Origin: Acidobacteriota bacterium
GTDB taxonomy: Bacteria > Acidobacteriota > Vicinamibacteria > Vicinamibacterales > UBA2999
Reading direction: 5' to 3'
DNA: 33,578 nt
Assembly: GCA_016213695.1 (NCBI GenBank)
Contig: JACQZV010000117.1
Coordinates: 1-33,578, forward strand
Shown here: piece after piece, positions 1 through 7,179 of the stretch
How the letters are laid out: each line of letters starts with the position of its first letter
Numbering within the stretch: position 1 is the stretch's first letter
The notes under the pieces: generated by a model
The model's input: only the letters and a program-made list of their open reading frames with translations
Told to the model about the DNA's origin: nothing
Database searches by the model: none
Program-made: the position numbers and the translations under genes

Positions 1-330
1 AAGGTGGCCACGGCCGTCGAGCTCCGCTTCAACATCCGCGCCGCGTCCCTGCCGCAGGATGTCAAGCAGCGCCTGATCGCGCTGGCGGGAAGCCGGATCA
101 CGCAGGGCGACGTGCTGCTCATCGACAGCCGCGCGCACCGGACGCAGCTGCAGAACCGCGAGGCGGCTCGCGAACGACTGGTCGCGCTGATCCGGCTGGC
201 GCTGGTGAAGCCGCGCGTGCGCCGGGCGACAAAACCAACAGCGGCGGCGCGGGAGCAGCGGCTGACCGGGAAGAAGAAGCGCGGGACGATCAAGGCGCTG
301 CGCGGGCGCACGCGAGGCGGAGACGAGTAA
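1..330 (+). CDS. arfB: ArfB/YaeJ-type peptidyl-tRNA hydrolase, 3' part
   Basis: This is the C-terminal part of a ribosome-rescue peptidyl-tRNA hydrolase of the RF-1 domain family, which releases nascent chains from stalled ribosomes. The frame is open from base 1 and begins K-V-A-T-A-V-E-L-R-F, the stretch that follows the GGQ motif in ArfB proteins. The catalytic GGQ therefore lies outside the window. The middle (SRAHRTQLQNREAA) fits the conserved HRTQxxNR segment of the domain. The last 35 residues are very basic (KKKRG, RGRTRGG), as expected for the tail that enters the mRNA channel of the ribosome. A GTG at position 4 could be mistaken for a start, but homology runs through it. Identification rests on recalled family patterns. 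Confidence 0.85.
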   Translation, partial: KVATAVELRFNIRAASLPQDVKQRLIALAGSRITQGDVLLIDSRAHRTQLQNREAARERLVALIRLALVKPRVRRATKPTAAAREQRLTGKKKRGTIKALRGRTRGGDE

Positions 331-397
331 AGGTGCGCCTCAGCCTGGCGCGCGCGCACACCGCGGAACGCATGGCATCAGTGGAGATAGGACCTCT

Positions 398-811
398 TCA
401 CCGATCCTCGGCTTCCCGCTGGGCGAGCTGGTGTACCCGCTGGTGGGACAGACCAAGGAGACGCGCCGCATCGCGCGCGCTCATCTTCAATCGTCCCCCC
501 CGCAGGAGGCGAACCGCACGACGCGCGGCCATGGCGGCGCGCCGGTCTTCCTGATCGGCCTTCTGGCGGAGCGTCGCATACGCGCGGATGGCCTTTGCCG
601 CGCCGCTGGGAAGCCGGACCTCGTCCACGGTCCTGGCCGAGCGCGCACGCGGAACGAACAATTCCATGGCCTCCCGAATCCGCCGCCGTGCCTCGTCCAC
701 CGTACGGCCCTGCGTGTGGCATCCCCGCAGCCCACGGACCGACGCCACCCACCAAGCGGTCTCATCCCGCTCGTAGACAATGCGATAGGTCTTCACGATC
801 TCTTCAACCAT
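398..811 (-). CDS. hicB: HicB-family antitoxin with C-terminal helix-turn-helix
   Basis: This is the antitoxin of a HicAB-type module, 137 residues. The N-terminal half has the HicB RNase-H-like fold pattern (YRIVYERDETAWWVASV, then GCHTQGRTVDEARRRIREAM). The C-terminus holds a helix-turn-helix (MSARDAARLLGLSHQRVHQ), which in this family binds the operon's own operator. I start at the ATG at 811 because the conserved strand begins a few residues later; an ATG at 826 in the same frame is also possible. The gene overlaps the end of the upstream hicA remnant (stop at 793-795), the usual toxin-first arrangement. A perfect 18-base palindrome lies upstream of hicA and is the probable binding site. 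HicB neutralises HicA by direct binding. With hicA frameshifted, this may be an orphan antitoxin. Confidence 0.85.
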   Translation of the reverse strand: MVEEIVKTYRIVYERDETAWWVASVRGLRGCHTQGRTVDEARRRIREAMELFVPRARSARTVDEVRLPSGAAKAIRAYATLRQKADQEDRRAAMAARRAVRLLRGGRLKMSARDAARLLGLSHQRVHQLAQREAEDR

Positions 812-997
812 CCCTTCCCGAGACATGGCTCCAGGTCGCGCTCGATACGCCGCAGAAGGCCGGGGCCGAGATCCTCTCCCGCGTGAACCGGGACTGTCGT
901 GACGCATGCGCCACATTCGACCCGGAGATGCGACCCCTTCTGACGCGCCTCGACACAGCCGCGGGACCTGAGGATACGGCAGATCCCGTGCGGTCAT
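793..997 (-). pseudogene. hicA: hicA toxin, frameshifted near the N-terminus
   Basis: From the ATG at 997 the frame gives MTARDL, then leaves the HicA reading. One base further on, another frame gives RILRSRGCVEARQKGSHLRV and continues through TTVPVHAGEDLGPGLLRRIE to a stop at 793-795. Together they make a normal short HicA mRNA interferase with the double-stranded-RNA-binding-like fold. The catalytic His of the KGSH motif is present. The span is 205 bases, so two bases are missing or one is extra near 979. The frame that carries the motif has a stop just upstream and no start codon of its own, so the toxin is probably not made. A sequencing error cannot be excluded from the sequence alone. 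Confidence 0.8.
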
Positions 998-1028
998 CAC
1001 GACCCGTATAGGAAGACGGAGGCGAATG

Positions 1029-1046
1029 TGTCTAGCATGCTAGACA
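1029..1046. promoter_or_regulatory. Perfect 18-bp palindrome upstream of hicAB, probable operator
   Basis: TGTCTAGCATGCTAGACA is its own reverse complement. It sits 32 bases upstream of the hicA ATG. On the minus strand its distal end (TAGACA, 1034-1029) resembles a -35 box, with a weak TATACG -10 about 18 bases downstream near 1010. HicB proteins with a helix-turn-helix are known to repress their own operon, so this is the likely HicB site. The palindrome is seen; its function is inferred. Confidence 0.7.
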
Positions 1047-1112
1047 GCCAGCATGGAGGATGCGCTACGCCGGAGAGATGAGGATCGGTCGCACCGGCGA
1101 GGTGCCGGGCGC

Positions 1113-1481
1113 CTACGTCTTGCGCTTCACGAGCCGCGGCGCCTCAGCGCCGCCACGCACCCCGATCGCCGGCACAAACCCCTCGTCGTGCGCCTCACGG
1201 GCAAGGCCCTTGGCCGCCTCGCGTGCGTGGCGCGCCTTGCGTTTGCCCATCGCAATCGCGTGCTTGTGCGCATCGGTCTGCGTCCGCCGTGCCTTGACCT
1301 GTCGCGTCTGGATCGCACGCGGCACGTCCCCGGCAGGCAGGTCGTCCGGTGCGTCCGCCTCGCCAACGGCCGGCCCGGCGCCGTCGAGCGCGGCGATCGC
1401 CCGGTCCACCGCGTCGAGCTGATCCTGGAGGGCCCTGCGCTGCTCCTGGAGCAGGGCGACGATGCGCGTCAATTCGGTCAT
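1113..1481 (-). CDS. Small basic coiled-coil protein, unknown function
   Basis: This is a 122-residue hypothetical protein. The ATG at 1481 is preceded by a purine-rich stretch (AAGGTGAGAG) that serves as a ribosome binding site. Residues 1-30 (MTELTRIVALLQEQRRALQD and following) form an amphipathic helix, probably a short coiled coil. The middle is acidic. The C-terminal half is rich in Lys, Arg and Ala (KRKARHAREAAKGLAREAHD), as in small nucleic-acid-associated proteins. There is no signal peptide or membrane segment. It lies divergently from the ABC-F gene with 67 bases between them. I do not recognise a named family. Regular codon use and the good ribosome site favour a real gene. Confidence 0.6.
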   Translation of the reverse strand: MTELTRIVALLQEQRRALQDQLDAVDRAIAALDGAGPAVGEADAPDDLPAGDVPRAIQTRQVKARRTQTDAHKHAIAMGKRKARHAREAAKGLAREAHDEGFVPAIGVRGGAEAPRLVKRKT

Positions 1482-1548
1482 CGCTCTCACCTTACGCCAG
1501 AACCGGAGACCCGCAAAGCGCCCGCAGAAAGCATGGTACGGTGGTGGG

Positions 1549-3396
1549 ATGCCCCTGGTCGCGCTCGACGCGGTGACGATCGCGTTCGGACACCTGCCGC
1601 TGCTCGACGAGGTCACGCTGCGGATCGACCCGCGCGAGCGGATTGCCGTGATCGGCCGGAACGGCACCGGGAAATCCACGCTCCTCAAGATCCTCAGCGG
1701 CGCCGTACAGCCCGACGCGGGGACGGTGTGGCGCGAGCCCGGGCTGCGCGCCGCCCGGCTGGAGCAGGACGTGCCGCTCTCGGCGGCGAAATCGGTCGTC
1801 GAGGTCGTGGCCGAAGGACATACGCATCACACGGCCGCCGATGAGGAGTGGATCCGCCAGCATGCGGTGGACGTCGTGCTCTCCCGGCTGAACCTGGACG
1901 GCGACGCCGTCGTGGACACGCTCTCCGGCGGCTGGCGCCGCCGCGTGCTCCTGGCGCGGGCGCTCGTCGGACAGCCCGACCTCCTGCTCCTCGACGAGCC
2001 CACCAATCACCTCGACATCGACGCCATCACCTGGCTCGAAGAGTTCCTCGCCGGCTACCGCGGCGCCGTCGCCTTCGTCACGCACGATCGCGCCTTCCTC
2101 CAGCGCATCGCCACGCGCATCGTCGAACTGGACCGGGGCCGGCTCACGTCGTGGCCCGGCGACTACGCGACGTACCAGCGCAGGAAGGAAGAGGCGCTGG
2201 CGGCCGAAACGGCGGAGCGGGCGCGGTTCGACGACAAGCTGGCGGAAGAAGAGGCCTGGGTGCGCCAGGGCATCAAGGCGCGGCGCACGAGGAATGAAGG
2301 ACGCGTCCGCGCGCTGGAGGCGATGCGCGAGGAACGGCTCGCGCGGCGCGAGGAGATCGGTCAGGTCCGCCTCCAGGCCGTCGTGGCCGATGCGCGCGCG
2401 CCGCAGTCCGGCAAGCTGGTGTTCGAGCTCGACAAGGTCAGCAAGGGCTACGCGGGAACGCCGGTCGTCCGCGAGTTCTCCGCCCGCGTGATGCGCGGCG
2501 ACCGCATCGGCCTCATCGGGCCGAACGGCGCCGGCAAGACGACGCTCCTGAAGCTGCTGATGGGAGAGCTGCAGCCGGACACGGGCAGGGTGCGGCGCGG
2601 CGCGAACGTCGAGATTGCCTATTACGACCAGCAGCGCGAGCAGCTCGATCCGGAACGGACGGTCGTCTCTACCATCGGCGACGGCAACGACACGGTGACC
2701 GTCAACGGCCGCACACGCCACGTCAACGCGTATCTCGCCGACTTCCTGTTTCCGCCCGAGCGCGCGAACTCGCCCGTCAAGGCGCTCTCGGGCGGCGAGC
2801 GCAACCGGCTGCTGCTGGCGCGCCTGTTCACCAGGCCCGCCAATGTGCTCGTGCTGGACGAGCCCACCAACGACCTGGACATCGAGACGCTGGAACTGCT
2901 CGAAGACCAGCTCGCCGACTGGCCGGGAACGCTTCTGCTCGTCAGCCACGACCGCGCGCTGCTCGACAATGTCGTCACCACCACGTTCGCCTTCGAGGGC
3001 GGAGGCGACGTGCACGAGTATGTCGGCGGCTACGGGGACTGGGTGCGGCAGCGACGCCCGCCGGCGCCGTCACAGCCTGCACCCAGTGCGGCAAAGCCTG
3101 CCTCGCGCAGCGGGGGCGAGAGCCGCGGCGCCACGGCGGCCGTGGCGTCGAAGAAGCTGTCCTACAAGGAGCAGCGCGAGCTCGAGGCGCTCCCCTCACG
3201 CATCGAAGCGCTCGAAGCCGAGGAGCGGCAGCTCAACACGCGCATCGCCGGAGCGGAGTTCTACAAGGAGGGGGGCGACGCGATTGCCGCGGCGCTCGCG
3301 CGGCTGGCGGAGGCCAGCCGGGAGCTTGGCGAGGCATACGCCCGGTGGCACGAGCTCGAGTCGCGGGCGCCTGCGTCGGGCGGATGGTCCGGCTGA
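1549..3396 (+). CDS. uup: ABC-F family ATPase, Uup-type
   Basis: This is a soluble protein with two ATP-binding cassettes and no membrane domain, 615 residues. The first cassette has Walker A GRNGTGKST (36-44), signature LSGGWRRR (about 126) and Walker B LLLLDEPTNHLD (about 150). The second has GPNGAGKTT (about 324), LSGGERNR (about 413) and VLVLDEPTNDLD (about 437). A charged helical linker (about 205-285) joins them. After an Ala/Pro-rich spacer the C-terminus has the Uup-type coiled-coil domain (SYKEQRELEALPSRIEALEA). Such proteins act on ribosomes or, for Uup, influence precise excision of transposons, which may matter in a repeat-rich region. I start at the ATG at 1549 because the strand VALDAVTIAFG follows directly. 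The stop codon lies inside a dispersed palindromic repeat, so the last two residues (S-G) are repeat-encoded. Confidence 0.9.
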   Translation: MPLVALDAVTIAFGHLPLLDEVTLRIDPRERIAVIGRNGTGKSTLLKILSGAVQPDAGTVWREPGLRAARLEQDVPLSAAKSVVEVVAEGHTHHTAADEEWIRQHAVDVVLSRLNLDGDAVVDTLSGGWRRRVLLARALVGQPDLLLLDEPTNHLDIDAITWLEEFLAGYRGAVAFVTHDRAFLQRIATRIVELDRGRLTSWPGDYATYQRRKEEALAAETAERARFDDKLAEEEAWVRQGIKARRTRNEGRVRALEAMREERLARREEIGQVRLQAVVADARAPQSGKLVFELDKVSKGYAGTPVVREFSARVMRGDRIGLIGPNGAGKTTLLKLLMGELQPDTGRVRRGANVEIAYYDQQREQLDPERTVVSTIGDGNDTVTVNGRTRHVNAYLADFLFPPERANSPVKALSGGERNRLLLARLFTRPANVLVLDEPTNDLDIETLELLEDQLADWPGTLLLVSHDRALLDNVVTTTFAFEGGGDVHEYVGGYGDWVRQRRPPAPSQPAPSAAKPASRSGGESRGATAAVASKKLSYKEQRELEALPSRIEALEAEERQLNTRIAGAEFYKEGGDAIAAALARLAEASRELGEAYARWHELESRAPASGGWSG

Positions 3397-3540
3397 AGCC
3401 GGACGCTACGTGGGACATCGTGGCCCCCTCGACGGGGCCACGACATCCAGCGGGAGTGACAGGACAGTCCGGCTGAAGCCGGACACTACGTACTGAAGCC
3501 GGACACGACGTACAGTCCGGCTGAAGCCGGACACTACGTA
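3387..3540. repeat. Cluster of REP-like palindromic repeats (three full copies and a half copy)
   Basis: Copies of GTCCGGCTGAAGCCGGAC followed by ACTACGTA or a variant begin at 3387, 3467 and 3515. A half copy (CTGAAGCCGGACACGACGTA) lies between the last two. The core is an imperfect hairpin (GTCCGGCT/AGCCGGAC). The cluster fills the gap between the convergent uup-like and cytochrome genes and could act as a bidirectional transcription end. A different hairpin, GGCCCCnTCGACGGGGCC-like, sits at 3423-3438. Confidence 0.85.
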
Positions 3541-4620
3541 TTAGCGGGAGCTGGTCGTGGTCGCGGCGGTCGGCGGGTTCATCGACGCCAGGAACGCCAC
3601 GATGTTCGTCAGGTCGTCCTGCGTGAGGTTCGCCACCACCGGCTTCATCAGCTGCGTCATCGGGCCCTTGCGCGCGCCCACCTTCATGTCCCACAGCTGC
3701 CGCATCATGTAGCTCGGCGAGCGGCCCGCGATCGCCGGAATGTTCACGATGCCCTGCAGCGTCGGCCCGTGGCACGTGCCGCACGCGATCGTCCTGCCGC
3801 CGCCGTTCAGCACGAGCTGCCGCCCCTTCTCGAGGCTCCCCTTCGGCACGTACGCCACGAATCCCGACCGCGGGTTGCGAACGGTGTTCGCCTGAAAGTC
3901 ATCCTCGGGCGCCTCGACGATGCGGTTGCCGAGCGGCTCGGTGGCTTCCTTGCCCTCGATGATGTACATGCCGCCCTGCTCGAGCTTCGCCTCGGGGATC
4001 TTGTCCGCCTCGACCACACGGATCCACTTCGACCACGGGATCGCGGCGAAGTATTCAGCCGCCTGCTTGATCTCGTCCTCGCTCATCGCCTTGGCCAGCC
4101 CCGACATGGTCGGCGTGTTGGCCTTGCGCGGGTCGGCACTGAGGCGCATCCCCGCCGCGAAGTCGCGCAGCGTCTGAACGGTGTAGGCGACGGGCTGTCC
4201 CGCCGGCGGCGCGTTCTCCGGACGCCCCTTCGCGTTCGGCAGATGACACGAGCCGCAGCCGCGGGCCACCGCGCCCATACTGGCCGGACCGTTCTTGATG
4301 ATCGGCGGCATCGCCGGGTGGTCGCCCGGGAACCAGTCGATCACGTTGTGGCCGTCGCGGACGTCGACGAGCGAATACTGCGCGCCGCTCCCCGGCACGG
4401 TCCGCGGCTTCTGCTGCTCCGCCGCATCCTCGTTGGGGCGCAGGTTCCTGTTGGGCGCCGCCTGCGGGGCAGCCTTGTCGCCCGGCTTGGGCTGGGTCGC
4501 ATACGCGTACGCCCACAGCGGCTCCCCGCCCTGGGCGGCCTGCGCGTACAGAGATGCGGCTCCCGCCGTCACGACGGCAGCGCCGGCGGCACACAGAACG
4601 AGTTGAATATGCTGTCTCAC
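3541..4620 (-). CDS. Exported diheme cytochrome c
   Basis: This is a 359-residue periplasmic c-type cytochrome. I start at the GTG at 4620 because GGAGGA lies five bases upstream; the ATG at 4632 would put that ribosome site inside the gene. The first 30 residues form a signal peptide (hydrophobic LVLCAAGAAVVTAGAASLYAQA). Two haem motifs are visible: CGSCH (122-126) and CGTCH (280-284). The second sits in a standard class I cytochrome fold (GRQLVLNGGGRTIACGTCHG, ending PVVANLTQDDLTNIVAFLAS), with candidate Met ligands in MTQLMKP. Such proteins pass electrons to terminal oxidases or accept them from periplasmic dehydrogenases; no oxidase gene is in the window. A copy of the dispersed repeat lies in its leader. 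Confidence 0.88.
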   Translation of the reverse strand: MRQHIQLVLCAAGAAVVTAGAASLYAQAAQGGEPLWAYAYATQPKPGDKAAPQAAPNRNLRPNEDAAEQQKPRTVPGSGAQYSLVDVRDGHNVIDWFPGDHPAMPPIIKNGPASMGAVARGCGSCHLPNAKGRPENAPPAGQPVAYTVQTLRDFAAGMRLSADPRKANTPTMSGLAKAMSEDEIKQAAEYFAAIPWSKWIRVVEADKIPEAKLEQGGMYIIEGKEATEPLGNRIVEAPEDDFQANTVRNPRSGFVAYVPKGSLEKGRQLVLNGGGRTIACGTCHGPTLQGIVNIPAIAGRSPSYMMRQLWDMKVGARKGPMTQLMKPVVANLTQDDLTNIVAFLASMNPPTAATTTSSR

Positions 4621-4632
4621 GATCTCCTCCAT

Positions 4633-4659
4633 GTCCGGGTGAAACCGGACACCACGTAC
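4633..4659. repeat. Degenerate REP-like repeat in the cytochrome leader
   Basis: GTCCGGGTGAAACCGGAC followed by ACCACGTAC is a diverged copy of the repeat family. It lies immediately 5' of the ribosome site of the diheme cytochrome gene, so the mRNA leader could fold into a hairpin there. Confidence 0.75.
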
Positions 4660-4729
4660 GGCAGGTCCACGTGTGCGGGACTGTAATACGACGGCGGCCC
4701 GTTGGCAAGAAGGCCGGCGGCCGCTGGAC

Positions 4730-4746
4730 ATAACAATAAATGTTAT
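4730..4746. promoter_or_regulatory. Inverted-repeat operator and -10 region of the Xre/nucleotidyltransferase pair
   Basis: ATAACA-ATAAA-TGTTAT is a perfect 6+6 inverted repeat in an AT-rich island within GC-rich DNA. A TATATT -10-like hexamer (4744-4749) overlaps its right arm and ends only six bases before the ATG at 4756, with no ribosome binding site between. This suggests a leaderless transcript repressed by the Xre protein it encodes. The repeat is seen; the promoter and autoregulation are inferred. Confidence 0.65.
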
Positions 4747-4755
4747 ATTCAACCC

Positions 4756-5451
4756 ATGCCGAAGCACGCCAGGACCGATCCCCTGCTCCGGGACAAACGG
4801 AGGGCGGCCGGGCTCACCCAGGCGCAGGTGGCCGGGCGGCTGGGCCTCACGCAGGCGTATGTGTCGATGCTCGAACAGGGACGGCGCGCGGTGCCGGCGA
4901 CGCTGCGAAACCGCGTCGCTGAGGTCTACGGCCTCGGCCCCGCCGCGCTGGCGGTGAGCGGCGATGCGTCGGCCCTGGGGAGCGTGGATGTGGCCAGGTC
5001 GCTTGCCGCACTCGGGTACGAACCGCTTGGCTACCTTCGCGCGCGCCGGCGGCTCAATCCCGCTGAAGTGCTCCTGCGCGCGCTCCGGCATCCCGACCTC
5101 GAGTCGCGCGTGGCCGAAGGACTGCCCTGGCTGCTGGTGCACTATCCGGATCTCGACTGGACGTGGCTCGTGCGCGAAGCCAAGCTGGCTGATGTACAGA
5201 ATCGCCTCGGATTCGTGGTGACGCTGGCGCGGCAGGCCGCCGGGCTGCAGGGCAACGCGCCCCTGGCTGCGCAGCTCCGCGAGCGCGAGGACGGGCTCGA
5301 CGCGAGCCGCCTGGCGCGCGAGGACACGTTCTGCCACGACTCGCTCACGCAGGCCGAGCGCCGCTGGCTGCGCACCTCCCGGCCGCCGGAAGCCGCGCGT
5401 TGGAATCTGCTGACCAGTCTGCGCGCCGACGAGCTGCGCTATGCGGCGTGA
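4756..5451 (+). CDS. Xre-family regulator, probable antitoxin of a nucleotidyltransferase pair
   Basis: This is a 231-residue protein. Residues about 9-60 form a Cro/CI-type helix-turn-helix (LLRDKRRAAGLTQAQVAGRL, then LTQAYVSMLEQGRRAVPATL). The remaining 170 residues are a helical domain I cannot name (SLAALGYEPLGYLRARRRLN, LPWLLVHYPDLDWTWLVREA). The gene overlaps the next by 11 bases, so the two are translated together. An Xre protein followed by a nucleotidyltransferase-fold protein matches the organisation of AbiEi/AbiEii-like (type IV) toxin-antitoxin loci, where the DNA-binding protein is the antitoxin and represses the operon. The start is fixed by the ATG just after the AT-rich operator. 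It ends with a normal stop and looks intact. Confidence 0.75.
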   Translation: MPKHARTDPLLRDKRRAAGLTQAQVAGRLGLTQAYVSMLEQGRRAVPATLRNRVAEVYGLGPAALAVSGDASALGSVDVARSLAALGYEPLGYLRARRRLNPAEVLLRALRHPDLESRVAEGLPWLLVHYPDLDWTWLVREAKLADVQNRLGFVVTLARQAAGLQGNAPLAAQLREREDGLDASRLAREDTFCHDSLTQAERRWLRTSRPPEAARWNLLTSLRADELRYAA

Positions 5452-5989
5452 GTCGGTCCCGTCCCCCTGGGCCGGGTTCCTTGACGCCGCCGGCCGGGCG
5501 CTGTCGGCGCCGGTGGACGTTCATTGTCTCGGGGGCTTCGTCGTAAGCGTCTGCCACGGCCTGACGCGCCCGACGGTGGATGTGGACGTCCTGTCCGCCA
5601 CACCCCACGAACGCCTCCAGGAGCTGCTCTCAATCGGCGGCCGGGGATCCGCCCTGGCGCGCAAGTATCGCGTGTATCTCGACCACGTCACCGTGGCGAC
5701 GGTCCCTGACGGCTATGAGGCGCGCCTCCAGCCGGTGTTCGCGGATCGCTTTGACAAGCTCCGGCTCTTCGCGCTCGAGCCGCACGATCTGGCGCTCGCC
5801 AAACTCGAGCGAAACCACGAAGTGGATCGTGACGATGTACGCTTCCTCGCGAGTGCGGTGCCGCTCGACGTCACCGTGCTGCGTGCACGCTACCTCCGCG
5901 AGCTTCGGCCGCTGCTGGGCAACCCGACGCGCGAGGACCTGACGCTCGATCTGTGGGCCGAGATGATCGCGGAGGCGCGCGGAATTTGA
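5441..5989 (+). CDS. Nucleotidyltransferase-fold protein, probable AbiEii-like/DUF6036-like toxin
   Basis: This is a 182-residue protein. The N-terminal half carries a degenerate polymerase-beta-type nucleotidyltransferase pattern: LGGFVVSVCHGLTRPTVDVD, where the GG and the D-V-D would bind metal and nucleotide. A third acidic strand and the helix HDLALAKLERNHEVDRDDVR follow; LALAKLERN...RDxxD is typical of the DUF6036/AbiEii group. The C-terminus is helical. It overlaps the Xre gene by 11 bases. In AbiEii toxins this domain adds nucleotides to tRNA acceptor stems; whether that holds here is unknown. Alternative: a nucleotidyltransferase without toxin activity. Confidence 0.7.
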   Translation: MRRESVPSPWAGFLDAAGRALSAPVDVHCLGGFVVSVCHGLTRPTVDVDVLSATPHERLQELLSIGGRGSALARKYRVYLDHVTVATVPDGYEARLQPVFADRFDKLRLFALEPHDLALAKLERNHEVDRDDVRFLASAVPLDVTVLRARYLRELRPLLGNPTREDLTLDLWAEMIAEARGI

Positions 5990-6040
5990 TGTCGATTCTC
6001 CGGTGGCGGCGGTTTACGATCGCGCCGTAACGTAGCGCCC

Positions 6041-7120
6041 ATGACCGCACAGCCCGCCCTGTTCGCACCGGCCCTGCCGCCCCGCGCCGAGATGGAGCGC
6101 GCGTTTCTCGAGAGCGACCCGAGCTACGACGGCCTCTTCGTCACCGGCGTCCGGACGACCGGCATCTTCTGCCGGCCGTCGTGCCGCGCGCGGAAGCCGC
6201 TGCCGGGCAACATCGAATTCTTCGCCGGCGTGCGCGAGGCGCTCTTTGCCGGCTACCGGCCGTGCCGCCGGTGCGACCCGGCCACGCCGCCCGGCACGGC
6301 GCCCGCCTGGGTGAAGACGCTGCTCGACACGGTCGAAGCCCACCCGGCGCGCCGCCTGCACGACGAGGACCTGCGCACGCTCGGCGTGGAGCCGGCCCGC
6401 GCGCGGCGCTACTTCCTCGAGCATTACGGGATGACGTTCCACGCCTACTGCCGCGGACGCCGGCTGTCGGGCGCGCTGCGGCAGCTCCGCTCCGGCGAGG
6501 CGCTCGATGATGTGGCGCTCGGCACCGGATGGGAGTCGCACAGCGGCTTCCGCGAAGCGTTCACCCGCACGTTCGGCACGGCGCCCGGCGCCGCCCGCAC
6601 CGCCCCCGACGCCGTCGTCGTCATGACAACGATTGATACGCCGCTCGGACCGATGGTGGCAGGCGCGACCGACGCGGGACTGTGTCTGCTGGAGTTCACC
6701 GACCGGCGGATGCTGGAAGCGCAGATGCGCCGGCTGCAGACGCTGCTGAAACAGCCGCTCGTGCCCGGCGAGCATCCGCACCTGGCGCTCGCGCGCGAGG
6801 AGCTCGCGCGCTATTTCGAAGGGACGCTGACCGATTTCACCGTGCCGCTCGTCTTCCGCGGCACGCCGTTCGAGGAGCGCGTCTGGCGCGAGCTGTGCCG
6901 CATCCCGTACGGCAAGACTCTTTCGTACGCCGCGCTCGCGGCGAAGGTCCACTCACCGGGCGCGCAGCGCGCGGTGGGACGCGCCAACGGGATGAACCGC
7001 ATCGCGATCGTCATCCCCTGCCACCGCGTGGTGAACAGCGACGGGAAGCTGGGCGGGTACGGCGGCGGGTTGTGGCGCAAGCACTGGCTGCTGGGACTCG
7101 AAACCGGCAAGTCCGCCTGA
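6041..7120 (+). CDS. ada: Ada-type bifunctional methyltransferase/regulator
   Basis: This 359-residue protein has the full Ada layout. Residues 28-90 are the zinc domain, with Cys44, Cys48, Cys75 and Cys78 (FCRPSCRARK, RPCRRCDP) as ligands; in E. coli Ada the equivalent first Cys takes methyl groups from DNA phosphotriesters. Residues about 100-190 are an AraC-type helix-turn-helix region. From about 200 the O6-methylguanine methyltransferase domain follows, with the acceptor Cys327 in IPCHRVV. The protein repairs alkylated bases and activates the adaptive response. No alkA or alkB lies beside it. The stop codon is inside a repeat unit (7111-7138), so the terminal K-S-A comes partly from the repeat. 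The start ATG is 51 bases after the preceding gene. Confidence 0.92.
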   Translation: MTAQPALFAPALPPRAEMERAFLESDPSYDGLFVTGVRTTGIFCRPSCRARKPLPGNIEFFAGVREALFAGYRPCRRCDPATPPGTAPAWVKTLLDTVEAHPARRLHDEDLRTLGVEPARARRYFLEHYGMTFHAYCRGRRLSGALRQLRSGEALDDVALGTGWESHSGFREAFTRTFGTAPGAARTAPDAVVVMTTIDTPLGPMVAGATDAGLCLLEFTDRRMLEAQMRRLQTLLKQPLVPGEHPHLALAREELARYFEGTLTDFTVPLVFRGTPFEERVWRELCRIPYGKTLSYAALAAKVHSPGAQRAVGRANGMNRIAIVIPCHRVVNSDGKLGGYGGGLWRKHWLLGLETGKSA

Positions 7121-7178
7121 AGGCGAACGCTACGTACGCCTAGAAATCGTAGTGTCCGGCTTCAGCCGGACACTACGC
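7111..7178. repeat. Two REP-like repeats between ada and the ThDP enzyme gene
   Basis: GTCCGCCTGAAGGCGAAC followed by GCTACGTAC (7111-7138) is the GCC variant. The standard form in the opposite orientation (GTAGTGTCCGGCTTCAGCCG and following) starts near 7149. The pair fills the gap between two convergent genes and could fold as a bidirectional terminator. The first copy supplies the ada stop codon. Confidence 0.85.
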
Positions 7179-7179
7179 A

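Noticed and set aside
398..1000. Single 200-residue frame covering the HicB gene and upstream DNA
   Set aside because: The first 60 residues are the out-of-frame reading of the hicA remnant; HicB homology starts near 811.
1492..3015. 507-residue minus-strand frame opposite the ABC-F gene
   Set aside because: Composition is typical of an antisense shadow and all ATPase motifs are on the plus strand.
3541..5337. Extension of the diheme cytochrome frame to 598 residues
   Set aside because: The extra N-terminal part is antisense to the Xre gene and would bury the signal peptide; a ribosome site precedes the GTG at 4620.
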